Of a stretch of 64,000 nucleotides of DNA, positions 47,245 through 58,420 are shown one piece after another. The position numbers and the translations under genes are program-made. The stretch comes from Pycnococcus provasolii (taxonomy: Eukaryota; Chlorophyta; Pseudoscourfieldiophyceae; Pseudoscourfieldiales; Pycnococcaceae): the NCBI GenBank assembly GCA_938743325.2, contig OW568878.1, forward strand, positions 663,241-727,240. Direction: 5' to 3'. Positions within the stretch are counted from its first letter, which is position 1. Each line of letters starts with the position of its first letter. The notes beneath the pieces are model-generated. The model had not been told where the DNA came from, ran no database searches, and saw nothing but the letters and a program-made list of their open reading frames with translations.

Positions 47245-47949
47245 ATGAATATGCCGCCGTTGTTGTTGTCTTTGCCAGCCTCCATGGTGACTTCCATGGC
47301 GGACAAAAAAGACTTGCTCGTGTCTGCTACTTTCCAAAAACTTTACAAAAAAATTGACCAGGTGGGTGACTTCCTCCTTCAGAAAAAGAAACAACTGCTC
47401 GTCCTACCCGCACAGCGCCAGAACCGGTTCTTGGCACCCGCGCCGTCGCCGTCGCTCCTCAGGGACCCGCGACTCTGCTTCGCAGCTGCCATACCGGGGG
47501 ACTCCGCCGTCGAGTACGTCATCACCTCGGGAACATACCAGTTCCTCAACATTTACAACACCGTGCTGATCGCCCGCATCGTTCTCACGTGGTTCCCGGG
47601 GGCGCCGCAGCAAATCGTCAGCCCGCTCGCCACGCTCGCGGACCCGTACCTGAACGCGTTTCGAGGACTGATACCGCCCATCGGAGGGAGCATCGACCTG
47701 AGCCCGATCCTGGCGTTCGTTGTGCTCAACGCGTTTCAGAGCACGGCAGCGGCACTGCCCGCGGAAATGAACAACCGCGCGACGACGACGTCACGCGCAG
47801 CCACGGCGGGACGAACAGGAGCAGCACGAATCGGCGCAACCTCCAAGACGCGCGCGCACATACTCGCGGACGGGTTCGTCGCAGGTGTCAGCTTACCTCC
47901 ACGCAAAGCCGTCTCAAAGGCTGTTGCGCGCAGGTTGTTGCAGAAGTAG
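47245..47949 (+). CDS. YGGT-family membrane protein (plastid YLMG/CCB3-like)
   Basis: 234 residues. The N-terminal 80 residues are basic and hydrophobic mixed, compatible with a plastid leader. The YGGT domain runs from LNIYNTVLIARIVLTWFPGA through VSPLATLADPYLNAFRGLIP to SIDLSPILAFVVLNAFQSTA, containing the PYLNxFRxLIPP and DLSPI motifs of the family. Plant relatives (YLMG, CCB3) act in thylakoid nucleoid distribution or cytochrome b6 haem attachment; bacterial YggT is near division genes. Two membrane helices are predicted. The C-terminus is Ala/Arg-rich and ends RRLLQK. The domain is clear; which branch is not. Confidence 0.85.
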   Translation: MNMPPLLLSLPASMVTSMADKKDLLVSATFQKLYKKIDQVGDFLLQKKKQLLVLPAQRQNRFLAPAPSPSLLRDPRLCFAAAIPGDSAVEYVITSGTYQFLNIYNTVLIARIVLTWFPGAPQQIVSPLATLADPYLNAFRGLIPPIGGSIDLSPILAFVVLNAFQSTAAALPAEMNNRATTTSRAATAGRTGAARIGATSKTRAHILADGFVAGVSLPPRKAVSKAVARRLLQK

Positions 47950-48292
47950 AGAGTTGGGCGTAACATATTGGATATAGCTGGGATGATGCTCATTCAGTAA
48001 TGGAACGGGGTTTACTTCGTCCAACGGTCGTCCACCTCACACCCATTCTACCATATCCGCGGTGCCATTCCGCAGCGCGTTTTTTTGTACATGGCGCTGG
48101 TTTTCGAAGCAAGTTTTAGGACGCTTTTCGCCGGCGTCCGGCAGTAAGAGCTCCACTTGGCGCTTGTTGTCAGTTGTTGTCGTCGCCATCGCCACCAACC
48201 GTATGCCACCATACATACAACTCTACGACGTGAACCAGTCTGCGGGAAAAAAGCTAAATGCATGTTTTTTTTACAGCTTTTAATTTTCTCTT
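47950..48292. other. Convergent intergenic region carrying the dispersed repeat (copy B)
   Basis: Between the stops of the YGGT gene and the minus-strand GT29 gene. Repeat copy B covers 47989-48109. The rest is short and not conserved with copy A. Confidence 0.7.
47989..48109 (+). repeat. Dispersed about 130-bp repeat, copy B
   Basis: It shares with 31149-31283 the words CTCATTCAGTAATG, CGGTCGTCCA, GCAGCGCGTTTTT-like, TGTACAT and TTCGAAG in order. Both copies lie just 3' of a plus-strand gene and 3' of a minus-strand gene. Confidence 0.75.
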
Positions 48293-50098
48293 TTAAGAAT
48301 GCACGAGCACCTTAACGTCCGAACAAGGCCAAATGCTGATTTGCCGGAACACCTCAAAGCCAAGGTCGAAGCTGTGGCTTGACGTCACGCCAGGAGTCGC
48401 ATCGAAGTAGTGGTACTTTTGGCTGTCACCCTTGCGGTACGGGCTAAAGCCGTACATGTGCACCTCCTCGCACATCTGGATGGCGGACATCATGGCGAAG
48501 AAGCCGCTCATCGGCTTGCCTTGATAGTGGCGCGGGTGAAAGCTCGCGCCCTCGACGAGCGCCTTCATCACCTTCCACACCTTGTGGCTGTGATACACCA
48601 TTTCCGGCGCGAGCACGATGACGTTCGCGTGCTGCCTGCTGTTACCGCTGAATCTCTTCAGCAGCGGCGCGTACAGGTGCCTCCTGGCAAACTCCTTGTC
48701 CACCTCAAAAACCGTTAGGATGGAGTTGCGCAGTCCTGAGCGCTTCGACGTCGGCAAGTGTCCTCCAGCCTCGATGTTCGGCAGGAATGCCTTTGTATGC
48801 TGCTGGTTGATGATGTCGAACGTCGTCTTCGTGCCAACGAATCGCTCGAATCCGCGCGTCGGCGCCATGTTGATGCGAAAGACCGCAGACTTGCTGTCAA
48901 TTTCCTCGCCGTACGGGACGCGCAGCGCAGATCCGGCGTTGCCAACGACGGCGCAGCTCGAGAATTTCCAGAAGCGATCCTCCGTGGGAAGCAGGCCGAG
49001 CAGCACCGGGTCGAAGTGCATGCGCATGTTCGTTCCTGGCACCTGCACCCAGTCGCGCATCACGACGCGCCCCAGCGTGCGGTTGAAGCCGAGGAACTGC
49101 TTCATGTGCATGACAAGCGGGGAGCTTGGCCAGCGGCTCACGCTAGGGTTGGGGCGTTTGCTGCGTCCCTCGCCCGCCTCGCCATCCTTCATGAGAGGGC
49201 CGGAGACGCGGAAGCGGATGCGCGTCGCGTCCATGCCTGCCCAAACGCGCAGCAGGAACTTCGCGCTCTCCGAGTCGCCGCTGTGACAGCGGTTGTACCG
49301 GTCGTACCAACGCCTTCCGGCTGCTTCGGTGGCGTTGCCGGCGGACGCACTCGACGCTGACGCGGCGTCGCCTTTCGCACCCGAGGGTGTCTTCCCCTTC
49401 ACCTCGTTCGCCTCCTCCATCTCCGCATCCTCAATCATCTCGTCCGCCTGCTCCTTGTCATCTTCCGAAGCCTCCGCCAAAGTTGCGCTTTCCGAGTCGA
49501 AGCCGTCGCTCGCCACCTCGTCCTCTTGCTGCTTGTCAACTTTTGGCGCAGCTTCCTCGCCGCCTAGCAGTCCACCATCCTCCTCCTCCTGCTCCTCGTC
49601 TGCCGCCTTACCGTCCCCAGCGTCGCTCTCTTGCTCCATCTTCTTCCTCTTCGCCTCTGCGCGCGCCTGTGCGTCTTCCTGTTCGGAATCTGGTTCGGCG
49701 TCAAGATCCTCGTCCGCGCCGCTGTCTTCCCTCGCGGCTGCAGCTTTGGTTGTGGTTGTGGTTCTTGCCGCGGTTGTTGTTCTTGCTTGTGATCTGGACC
49801 TGCGCGACGTTCTGGAGTTTCCTCTCGCGCTGGCCGCGGCTGTTGCACTGGCGGCCGCGTTTGTGGATTTCGGAGCCGTCGTCCTTGCCGTTCGCTCGGC
49901 CGCCTCCTGTTCCTCCAAGATATCCTCCGGCGACGCGTGTGCTTCGTTCGCGTCCGTCGGCGTAGCTCCTTGGTTGACCGCGACGCGCAGTCTCCACGCG
50001 ACGAGCAGCACGGCTAGCAGTATGAGCAGGAGTCTTGCGGGCGAGGTTCCTCCCCTTTTGGGTTTGGACGGCGGCGCGGTGCCGCCGACGACGGGCAT
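48293..50098 (-). CDS. Sialyltransferase-like (GT29) type II membrane protein
   Basis: 601 residues from ATG (MPVVGGTAPPSKPKRGGTSP). A single membrane helix (LLLILLAVLLVAWRL) follows a basic start. A long acidic, Ser/Ala-rich stem, rich in E, D and K, reaches to about residue 270. The catalytic part has the sialylmotif-L-like SSCAVVGNAGSALRVPYGEE, then AVFRINMAPTRGFERFVGTK, and sialylmotif-S-like PMSGFFAMMSAIQMCEEVHM followed by YGFSPY. A late H (KYHYFD) may be the sialylmotif III/VS position. GT29 in animals transfers sialic acid from CMP-sialic acid; in green algae and plants, homologues exist though the sugar donor is often KDO or unknown. It sits in the Golgi. Confidence 0.85.
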   Translation of the reverse strand: MPVVGGTAPPSKPKRGGTSPARLLLILLAVLLVAWRLRVAVNQGATPTDANEAHASPEDILEEQEAAERTARTTAPKSTNAAASATAAASARGNSRTSRRSRSQARTTTAARTTTTTKAAAAREDSGADEDLDAEPDSEQEDAQARAEAKRKKMEQESDAGDGKAADEEQEEEDGGLLGGEEAAPKVDKQQEDEVASDGFDSESATLAEASEDDKEQADEMIEDAEMEEANEVKGKTPSGAKGDAASASSASAGNATEAAGRRWYDRYNRCHSGDSESAKFLLRVWAGMDATRIRFRVSGPLMKDGEAGEGRSKRPNPSVSRWPSSPLVMHMKQFLGFNRTLGRVVMRDWVQVPGTNMRMHFDPVLLGLLPTEDRFWKFSSCAVVGNAGSALRVPYGEEIDSKSAVFRINMAPTRGFERFVGTKTTFDIINQQHTKAFLPNIEAGGHLPTSKRSGLRNSILTVFEVDKEFARRHLYAPLLKRFSGNSRQHANVIVLAPEMVYHSHKVWKVMKALVEGASFHPRHYQGKPMSGFFAMMSAIQMCEEVHMYGFSPYRKGDSQKYHYFDATPGVTSSHSFDLGFEVFRQISIWPCSDVKVLVHS

Positions 50099-50846
50099 AA
50101 CGTGTCCCTGTTGATAATCAAAACGTCTGTGGCCAAACAAACCCAAGCAGGGAGGAGGAGAAGAGCCGTTAAGGAGCAAACGCCTAAACGTTAAAGTGGA
50201 TTAAGTGCGCCACCACACTATTACACTACAGTACGTGCGTGCAAGACTACTACAGGTAAGTATTGTGTAGTCTGGGATGAATCCAGATGGATCGGAAAAG
50301 ATGTCGCCAAAGGAAAGCGGAAGTAAAGCGGTTCCCTCGAAGTCAGAAGTCTCCCCCTGACTCCCTGAGGCGGCCTGGCCTCGTCCTGACTGCCTTGACT
50401 GCGTGAGTTGATTCGGGAAAGAAAGGGAAGGGAAGAGGCTGAGGTGAGGGAAGGGGGAAGAAAAAGGTGGCCCCAAGAAAAGCTTTACGTCCGGAGACAA
50501 AAAAACAACACCCTTCTCATCAGGTCTCACTTTCATTCCTCACAGGGTATGGGTGGTTTGCCGCACATCACATCAACATTCAACAACATGGTGACATTGG
50601 TCTTTGGCGGTTCTCTTTGGCCGAAGGGAGCGTGGGTTCCTCAATGCGGGTTTGGTTTGGGTTTGGTTTGTTCTGTTTCGGGGTTAGGTACGAGAGTCCC
50701 TCGGGTTAGGGTTAGGGTTAGGGTTAGGGTTAGGGTTAGGGTTAGGGTTAGGGTTAGGGTTAGGGCTACGGGCCTCCCCTTTTCTTTTCCCCTCGGGACC
50801 CGACTTCATCTTCCCTGAAGGGTGGTGGCTTCCTGGAGGTGTGGCG
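50099..50846. promoter_or_regulatory. Divergent promoter region with a long telomere-type array
   Basis: 748 bp between two divergent genes. It holds the TTTCGGGGTTAGG motif (50677) and ten GGGTTA hexamers (50703-50765). Some G-runs and A-runs lie nearby. No gene is seen in it. Confidence 0.6.
50703..50765. repeat. Interstitial telomere-type array (GGGTTA)10
   Basis: Ten perfect GGGTTA hexamers then GGG, about 80 bases upstream of the coiled-coil gene ATG. The G-rich strand is the coding strand of the following gene, so it could form G-quadruplexes in single-stranded DNA or in 5' leader RNA. Confidence 0.97.
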
Positions 50847-52145
50847 ATGGCCTCCCCCTCCTCGCTCTCGCTCTCGCTCAGTGCAGAGATGCAGCGGCTG
50901 AAGCAGGAGAACCTCGACCTCAAGAACGACGTCGAGGCGCTATGCGCGGCGGCGTCCATACAGCAAAACGCAACGTCACTGTCACTCGCGGGGGGAAGCC
51001 TTGGACCCGCGCAGCACTCCAAGGCGCTACTAGGCGCGCAGGAACAGGCCATTTTAACCAGGAGAGAACTCGCGGACGTGCGCGACGAACTCGCTTCCGT
51101 CGACAACGCACGCAGGGCGCTCGCGGAAAAACTCAGGGAAAGCGCCGCGAAGGAAACCAAACTGGAGGAGGAGGCGGCGCACTGGAAGGCGCAGCTCGCG
51201 CGCGCGCTCAGCGGACGCGACGCGTCGGACGCGGCGCTCGCTAACGCCGTCGCAGACGCCGCGACAGAGCGAGGGCGCGCAGACAGGCTGCAGGCTACCG
51301 TCGAGACGCGCGAGGAGGAGGTGAGACACGCACGCGCCGATGCGGAGGCGGCGCGAGAGGAGGCGAGACTATCGCGCACCGATGCGGAGGCGGCACGCGA
51401 GGAGGCGAGCACATCGCGCGCCGATGTGGAGGCGGCACGCGAGGAGGCGAGTACATCGCGCGCCGATGCGGAGGCGGCACGCGAGGAGGCGAGCACATCG
51501 CGCGCCGATGCGGAGGCGGCACGTGAGGAGGCAAGTGTCGCGCACGATGAGGCACAAGCAGCTCGCGAGGAAACACGAGCAGCTCGCGAGGAAATACAAG
51601 CAGCTCGCGAGGAGGCGGAGGAGGCGGCACGAGGCGAGCCGCCTGCCACGGTGGCCAGTGACGGAACGAGCGACCAATTTACGATCGAGGCGCGCGAGGC
51701 GGCGTCACGCGCGACGGAGTCGAAGGTGGAGGCTCTGCTCTTGCTTAGTCAGGAGGAGGAGAGACACCTGCGCGAGGTGGAGGAGCTTCGAGGATTAGTG
51801 CGACACCTCGAGACTCAGCTCAAGACGGCTGGCACTGGAACAGGGAAAACCGAAATGACGCGGCATGAGCAGCGCGCGGCGGCGGCGTCGGCACATGCGC
51901 GCATCGAGAGCCTGAAGTCGCTCGTCAGCTCCTGCCAGCCTATCCGAAGGCGCCTGTCTGAGGATCTGATGGCAGGCGACGAAGGCTCGCTAGCACGCAT
52001 CGAGCAGGCGCGGTCGCAGATTGACGACTTGCTGGCTGCCGCCGGCGCGCTAGGCGAGGCGGCGGACGTGGAGCGCGACATCATCGCGACATTGAGCCTG
52101 GCTGGAGAGTTTGCCGCAAGGCTGAAAACTTTCTCTTCCGTGTAG
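50847..52145 (+). CDS. Long coiled-coil protein with 14-residue repeats, unknown
   Basis: 432 residues from ATG (MASPSSLSLSLSAEM; a GTG codon two residues upstream is not used). Nearly all of it is predicted alpha-helix with heptads. Residues about 155-245 contain repeats of the form SRADAEAAREEAST (42-bp period in DNA, at least five copies near 51320-51530), followed by EETRAAREEIQAAREEAEEA. Outside the repeats the sequence (LEEEAAHWKAQLARAL; LRGLVRHLETQLK) is an ordinary coiled coil. Its C-terminus, SCQPIRRRLSEDLMAG through SLARIEQARSQIDDLLAAAG, may be a small helical bundle. A cytoskeletal or scaffold role is plausible; no family is recognised. Confidence 0.7.
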   Translation: MASPSSLSLSLSAEMQRLKQENLDLKNDVEALCAAASIQQNATSLSLAGGSLGPAQHSKALLGAQEQAILTRRELADVRDELASVDNARRALAEKLRESAAKETKLEEEAAHWKAQLARALSGRDASDAALANAVADAATERGRADRLQATVETREEEVRHARADAEAAREEARLSRTDAEAAREEASTSRADVEAAREEASTSRADAEAAREEASTSRADAEAAREEASVAHDEAQAAREETRAAREEIQAAREEAEEAARGEPPATVASDGTSDQFTIEAREAASRATESKVEALLLLSQEEERHLREVEELRGLVRHLETQLKTAGTGTGKTEMTRHEQRAAAASAHARIESLKSLVSSCQPIRRRLSEDLMAGDEGSLARIEQARSQIDDLLAAAGALGEAADVERDIIATLSLAGEFAARLKTFSSV

Positions 52146-52297
52146 TAGTCATGTACCAATAATACAGTAGCTTTTAGCTTACCCCTACAACTGGTTCCGC
52201 GTTTCGGGGTTCACCGCGGACCACTCAACATTTTCACCTTCCCTCATCCAAAATCATTCAGATCACTGCCTCACTGGTCAAAGCAAGAAAGAAAAAA

Positions 52298-55200
52298 ATG
52301 GCGGCTCGCTCCGTAGGACGTGATGCGACGACACTGCACTCGGTGAGGAAAACGGTGAAGAGGCACTGGGTGCTTTTCCTGCTGCCACTTGTTGCCGCAG
52401 CAGCAGCTGCGGTCATCTGGTTCTGGGTGTGGTACGAGGATATGGCGTCGCAGAGCGACGACAATAATGCAACGAATTCTTCATCATCGGCGAAGGGCTC
52501 CAAATTTCCTGGCTTTGGGAGCGGCGAAACGGCGACCGTCCGGGCGTACGATCCAGAACAGGCAATCAGCCAGCTCAGAGCTGAAAATGTCCTCCGAAAT
52601 GTCAGCAGCAGCAACACCGGCGACGACGACAATTACAACACCAATTGGTTCAGCTGGGGTTGGTCTGTGATGGGTTTGCTGGCTCTTGACAATAACTTGG
52701 CGTGCGGAGCGACAGAGAACACCGCAGGGATGATTCGTGGAATGGAGAAGCTTCCCGCGAACCTCGTCGATGACAACGTCATGAACATGCTCGCGATGTT
52801 CGATGCGACGGGATACAGGCCGTGGATGCAAAAATGTGGCTTTGCTAATTACGGCATCAACGACACGCAGTGTCCCGTGTGCTTCGACTGGGTGCCCAAG
52901 TACGGCGTCAAAAATCTCGACATCCGCTCCGACGGCGTGGTTGTTGGCAAGACGTGGGATGAGGCGGACCTCAGCGACGAAGTTTGGATCGATCAGGTCA
53001 TCAACGACGGCATGGCGAGCGCGTACCGTCGCAGGCGCGAGCCGTTCAATCGCATACCCGCTGAAAGCATGCTAGTGCTCAGCTCGCATGGCAACGCCTG
53101 GGAGAGCTTCGCGGAGGACTGGCGGTGCTATCCAAGGCAGAGATTTGGCAAATGCAAAGCGGTGCAACCTTTGCCAAATACGATTCAGGGCGTGCGCGAC
53201 GGCATTCGCAACTTCAATAATGCCAATAGTAATGCTTCTGCGGCATTTATGATGCCTGAGCTCAATCGGCTGGGGATTGTGATGTTTGACGCGTGCTTCA
53301 TGGGAGCTGCCGAGGTAATCAGTGGATTCGTTGGAACGACGAAAGTGTACATCGGCTCTCTGTTGACGATTCCCGCGCACGGGCAAAACTACAAGGAGAT
53401 CATCGGAAAGATGGCGTCGACGCCAAATGTTACGGCGCAGCAGATGGGAAAGCTCATTCCCGACACCTATCTCGACTTTTGCACGTCTTCCAAAACGCTG
53501 CCATGCACACTCGTCAGCGTCGACATGGAGAAGTGGGTGCAGTTCGAGGCACGCTTCGGCGTGTTCATTCAAACGCTCATCAGTGCCGTGGCACCTAACG
53601 TGGCGATTGAGGGCGTGAAATCTACGAGTCCGGACGACGGCGGCGGCCTTGCATTCAGTAGGCAGATGATCAACGGCATCGCGCTCGCGTCAGGCAACTC
53701 GTACCAAGTAAGCCTCGAGAACAGTGTCGTGGCCGTGGACGTGGGAAACTTTCTGCAAAATCTCGCGACGTCACCGTCGGTGCAAGTCAGGTCTACGGTT
53801 GGTGCCGCGGCAGGCGATGCGCTTACGGCGTACAGGGATTCCATCCTCAACTACCGCTCTGATCGGACGGCGCCACTCACCACTGGCATCGACTTGTATT
53901 TCCCCAACAAGTGGCCGAGTGGCGATAAGGTGGAGGTTGCCGAGCTGTACGAGGGAATGTTCAACGTCAGCTTCATCGCGAGGCGATGGGGAGGTTTCCT
54001 GCGTGACGTTTACTTTCCCATCTCGAACGAAATCAAGGAGAGCGACATCGACACGAAATTCGGGGCAGCGTCCGCAGCACTTACAATCTACCGCGCATCC
54101 CCAGGTACGGTCTTGCAGACTGCGATGATCAACGGAAATATCCCGAATAGCACGGATCCTGGCGTGTGGTCGTACGAGGTGGTGACCGAGGGAGGCGTGG
54201 CGGCGCAGGCATCTGTGTTTGTGGGATTGCGTGTCACGGAGCAGGAGAAAGATCGTAATGGGCGGATCACCACCGTTTCGGGTGCCGACTACGCAACCAC
54301 GTGGCTGACATATTACCAGGGCGTCGTGAACTACGTCAGTTCCCCTTCAGGACCGACGACGAGCATCTCTTTCACCTGGAACGAGGTATTCGTCAGCTTG
54401 ATGAGCAACAACTCTGAGGCGCTAGCGACAACGTGGATCGTGGACTCAAGTCCAGAAACGAAGCTGATTACCGCTTACGTCATGTACGCGCCTGACGAGT
54501 GCGGCGCATGTGCCTGTCCGGAGGACAAGTTGCAGCTGGGCAAGCTGCAGTTCTTGTTCAACACCACCGGCGTTCCTGTCACTTCGAGCGAGGGTGTGCT
54601 GTACGTGAGTTCCAGCGGCTTTGATGCGGGTTCTTATGCGAACGAAACTGCAGCCGGTATCGACGCGGACTTGCTCTCCTCTGCCACGTCAGATCTTTCG
54701 GAGGAACAAATTGCGGCTGCGGTGAAAACGTACACAAGTGAAGTGACCAAACAGATGGGAGGCGCGATCATCCCCTTAACGATGACGACGACGAAAGCGC
54801 AGCAAGATCAGATTGGAGTTCTCGTCGTTCTTGGACAGAACATGGGTGGTGGCGGCGGCTTATCCATGGGTGGTAGCGCCACACCCATCGACATGTTTGG
54901 TGTCGACGCGATCTGGGGTGCGGCGAGCACCGTCTCGCAATTCGGTCTCATCGGATCGGATTTCGACGCGCGTAAATGTTTTGCGTGGGGAATCGATGCA
55001 GCGCCCGTGCAACCTATATTGCGCACGCTCGACGACTCCGTCAGGTTGCTCGTCGACCACAACGACGACGAGGATGTGCGCGTCGTAAATCGAACGACAG
55101 GATTGTTTGAGGTGACGACGAAGCTTGGCAAGAGCGTTTCGGTGACTCCTGAGCTGGCTACGATTGCAGTCGATCCTACTGGCAGCATAAGTTTCACGGA

Positions 55201-55807
55201 CAATCTACTGACGCAAGGCGTGGAGGTGGAGGTCACGGACGAAGTGTACAGCGAAGCGGATAAAAACGCCCTGGCGGCTGCGCGGATCATCGGACGATCG
55301 CCACAGCCTTGTCCTTTGGAGCTTGTGGGTCAGTGGATTGGTGGATCGGTAGTCACCATTGATCCAAGCACTGACGCGGCTCGTTCGATGAGCGGCTTGA
55401 TGCTTGCGGTGTTTGAAGGCGGCACAGGTGAAATCTACATGGAAGTACCTGAAGCGTTCTATGGCGGCGGCGGGTTCCAGGATTACTGCGTGATGTCGTG
55501 GTGCGGCGTTCCTGGCAACTATTCTGAGGCGGCGGCCAGTGGATTTGTCGTCACACAAACTGGAATGTGCATACGGTACGACCGCGTGGGCAAAAATCTC
55601 ACGGCTCAGGTGACGCTAAAGGACGGGTGTCCGACGAATCGGAAACCACCTGCTGACATCGTCGACAGCTACAATCTTGCGACATGGGATGATGCGGAGG
55701 AGGCGGCTAGTGGTGGTGGGCGCTTACAAAATCCCATGTCCATGTCCACGATAGGCAACACGGTGTGGGTGGATGGCTTTGTTGTGAAGGAGGAGGAGAA
55801 TGGTGGA

Positions 55808-55843
<36 letters not shown>

Positions 55844-55873
55844 GGATCGAATAATAATGCATGGACCTGCTAG
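52298..55873 (+). CDS. Membrane-anchored clostripain-like (C11) cysteine peptidase
   Basis: 1191 residues. A basic N-terminus and one helix (WVLFLLPLVAAAAAAVIWFW, about 24-43) anchor it; the rest is outside the cytosol, with many N-x-S/T sites. The C11 catalytic pair is visible: His264 in MLVLSSHGNAWESF and Cys333 in IVMFDACFMGAAEV, followed by VYIGSLLTIPAHGQNYKEII, the usual downstream motif. C11 peptidases cut after Arg or Lys and belong to the caspase-like clan. The C-terminal 600 residues (beta-rich; segments CGACACPEDKL, DYCVMSWCGVPGN) are unassigned and may be sandwich domains. A poly-Gly run near the end leads to WTC. C11 enzymes are mostly bacterial; a eukaryotic, membrane-tethered form is notable. 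Confidence 0.8.
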
Positions 55874-56081
55874 CTCAGTAAGTTGTTGTTTGTTTTTTTG
55901 GTAAAGTGAACTCTCGTTACAACACACACCACGAGAATTGTTTTTCTCTCATCATTCATCAAACAAAAAAAGGCAGCAACAGTTGTTGACCCAACAGTCC
56001 AACACAACAACATCCAACTGAACTGCTCGCAGCTCGCTCCTGTCCGTCCGTGACACAGTAGTCACACAGCAGTCACACACA

Positions 56082-56621
56082 TTAGTAGGAGAGGTGGAAC
56101 AGCGTCACAAGGATTGCGTGGATTTGGCTTGAACCTAAGCCACACAGCTGCGCAATTGGACTTGCAGCAAGCCCAAAGTAGTTGAGGATCGGGATTGCGA
56201 TGAGCAGCACCGTCGTGACCCAGAAGTACTTGTCGAGCTTGCGACCGCCTTTGCCGCGTCCGAAGTAGACGGCGAGTGGAGGAAACATGATGCAGCCAAT
56301 CAGCCTGAGCAGGTTCGGCATAAGGTCGCCCGTAGGTTTCGAACATTTGACGGTCAAGGCAATGTCGTAGAGAAGAACAGGAGCGAGGAGCATGGATATG
56401 GGGTGGTGACGACCACTGTTGTTGTCGTCGCCGTCGTTACCACCATAGAAGCGTGGCGTGCAGTTGTTGTTGTTTCCTCCTCCTCCTCCTCCACCGAAGC
56501 CAACTTGCGGCGAGATGGCAAACATTTTCTTCTTCGACGCGGCGCGACGGCGCGACATGCGGGTAGTAAGACGCGTCGTGCGAGACGACACTGCGCGAGT
56601 AGACGACATAGTAGCGAACAT
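56082..56621 (-). CDS. PMP3/UPF0057-type small membrane protein with N-terminal leader
   Basis: 179 residues from ATG (MFATMSSTRAVSSRTTRLTT); longer frames start with GTG. The first half is Arg/Ser/Gly/Asn-rich and could be a leader. The second half has LLRLIGCIMFPPLAVYFGRG, then KYFWVTTVLLIAIPILNYFG and SSQIHAILVTLFH. The IxFPPLAVxxxxG and IHA motifs are those of PMP3/UPF0057 proteins, small two-helix membrane proteins linked to ion homeostasis and cold/salt stress. This one is longer and ends with a third partly hydrophobic helix. It might be targeted to an organelle. The next gene (Rab2) is on the same strand. Confidence 0.7.
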   Translation of the reverse strand: MFATMSSTRAVSSRTTRLTTRMSRRRAASKKKMFAISPQVGFGGGGGGGNNNNCTPRFYGGNDGDDNNSGRHHPISMLLAPVLLYDIALTVKCSKPTGDLMPNLLRLIGCIMFPPLAVYFGRGKGGRKLDKYFWVTTVLLIAIPILNYFGLAASPIAQLCGLGSSQIHAILVTLFHLSY

Positions 56622-56864
56622 ATTGAGTGTTGAAGTGCTGACGGGGCTTTTGCGTTTTGAGTGAGGGGATAAAATAAAATCGTAACTATGTTGCAACCGA
56701 ATTTGCCGGGTTTTGGCGCTCGGCGCATGTTTTGTACGTAGGCTCACACACACCGTCACAGCTCAAACCTCCTCTCTCTGTATTATTCCGCGTGCGAAAG
56801 GTGGGATTGGGAAGGACACAGCAACATCTCAAAGCTTATCAGTAGTGCTCGTTACAATGTTCGC

Positions 56865-58177
<1,313 letters not shown>

Positions 58178-58408
58178 ATGATGGACACCAGCGCCACGAC
58201 GACAACGCCGCCTATGCCTCAGTGCAAGGAAAAACCTCCGACGGGCGGGCGCGTCGTGCTCGTCGTCGGGTGCGAGGGAACCGGACACCACTTCCTCGAC
58301 GCTATATACCACGGACTGCACGCCAACCACCTGGTACCGCACGTAACAAGCAAAAAAAAACATAAAAAAACAACAACTCTCTTTTTGTTACTCATTTTTT
58401 TATTTTAA
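58178..58408 (+). pseudogene. Truncated P-loop/sulfotransferase-like fragment
   Basis: 77 codons starting ATG ATG. After a Thr/Pro-rich leader comes GGRVVLVVGCEGTGHHFLDA, which resembles the first strand and phosphate loop of algal sulfotransferase-like P-loop proteins ('GCEGTGHH' type), then IYHGLHANHLVP. After this the protein turns into Lys-rich then hydrophobic low-complexity sequence (KKKHKKTTTLFLLLIFLF) and stops, 13 bases before the stop of a convergent gene. There is no room for the rest of a normal enzyme, so I read it as a truncated remnant or a very short gene. A GGTACC-type word follows the conserved part, but no downstream exon fits. Confidence 0.5.
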
Positions 58409-58420
58409 AAAATGAATTCT

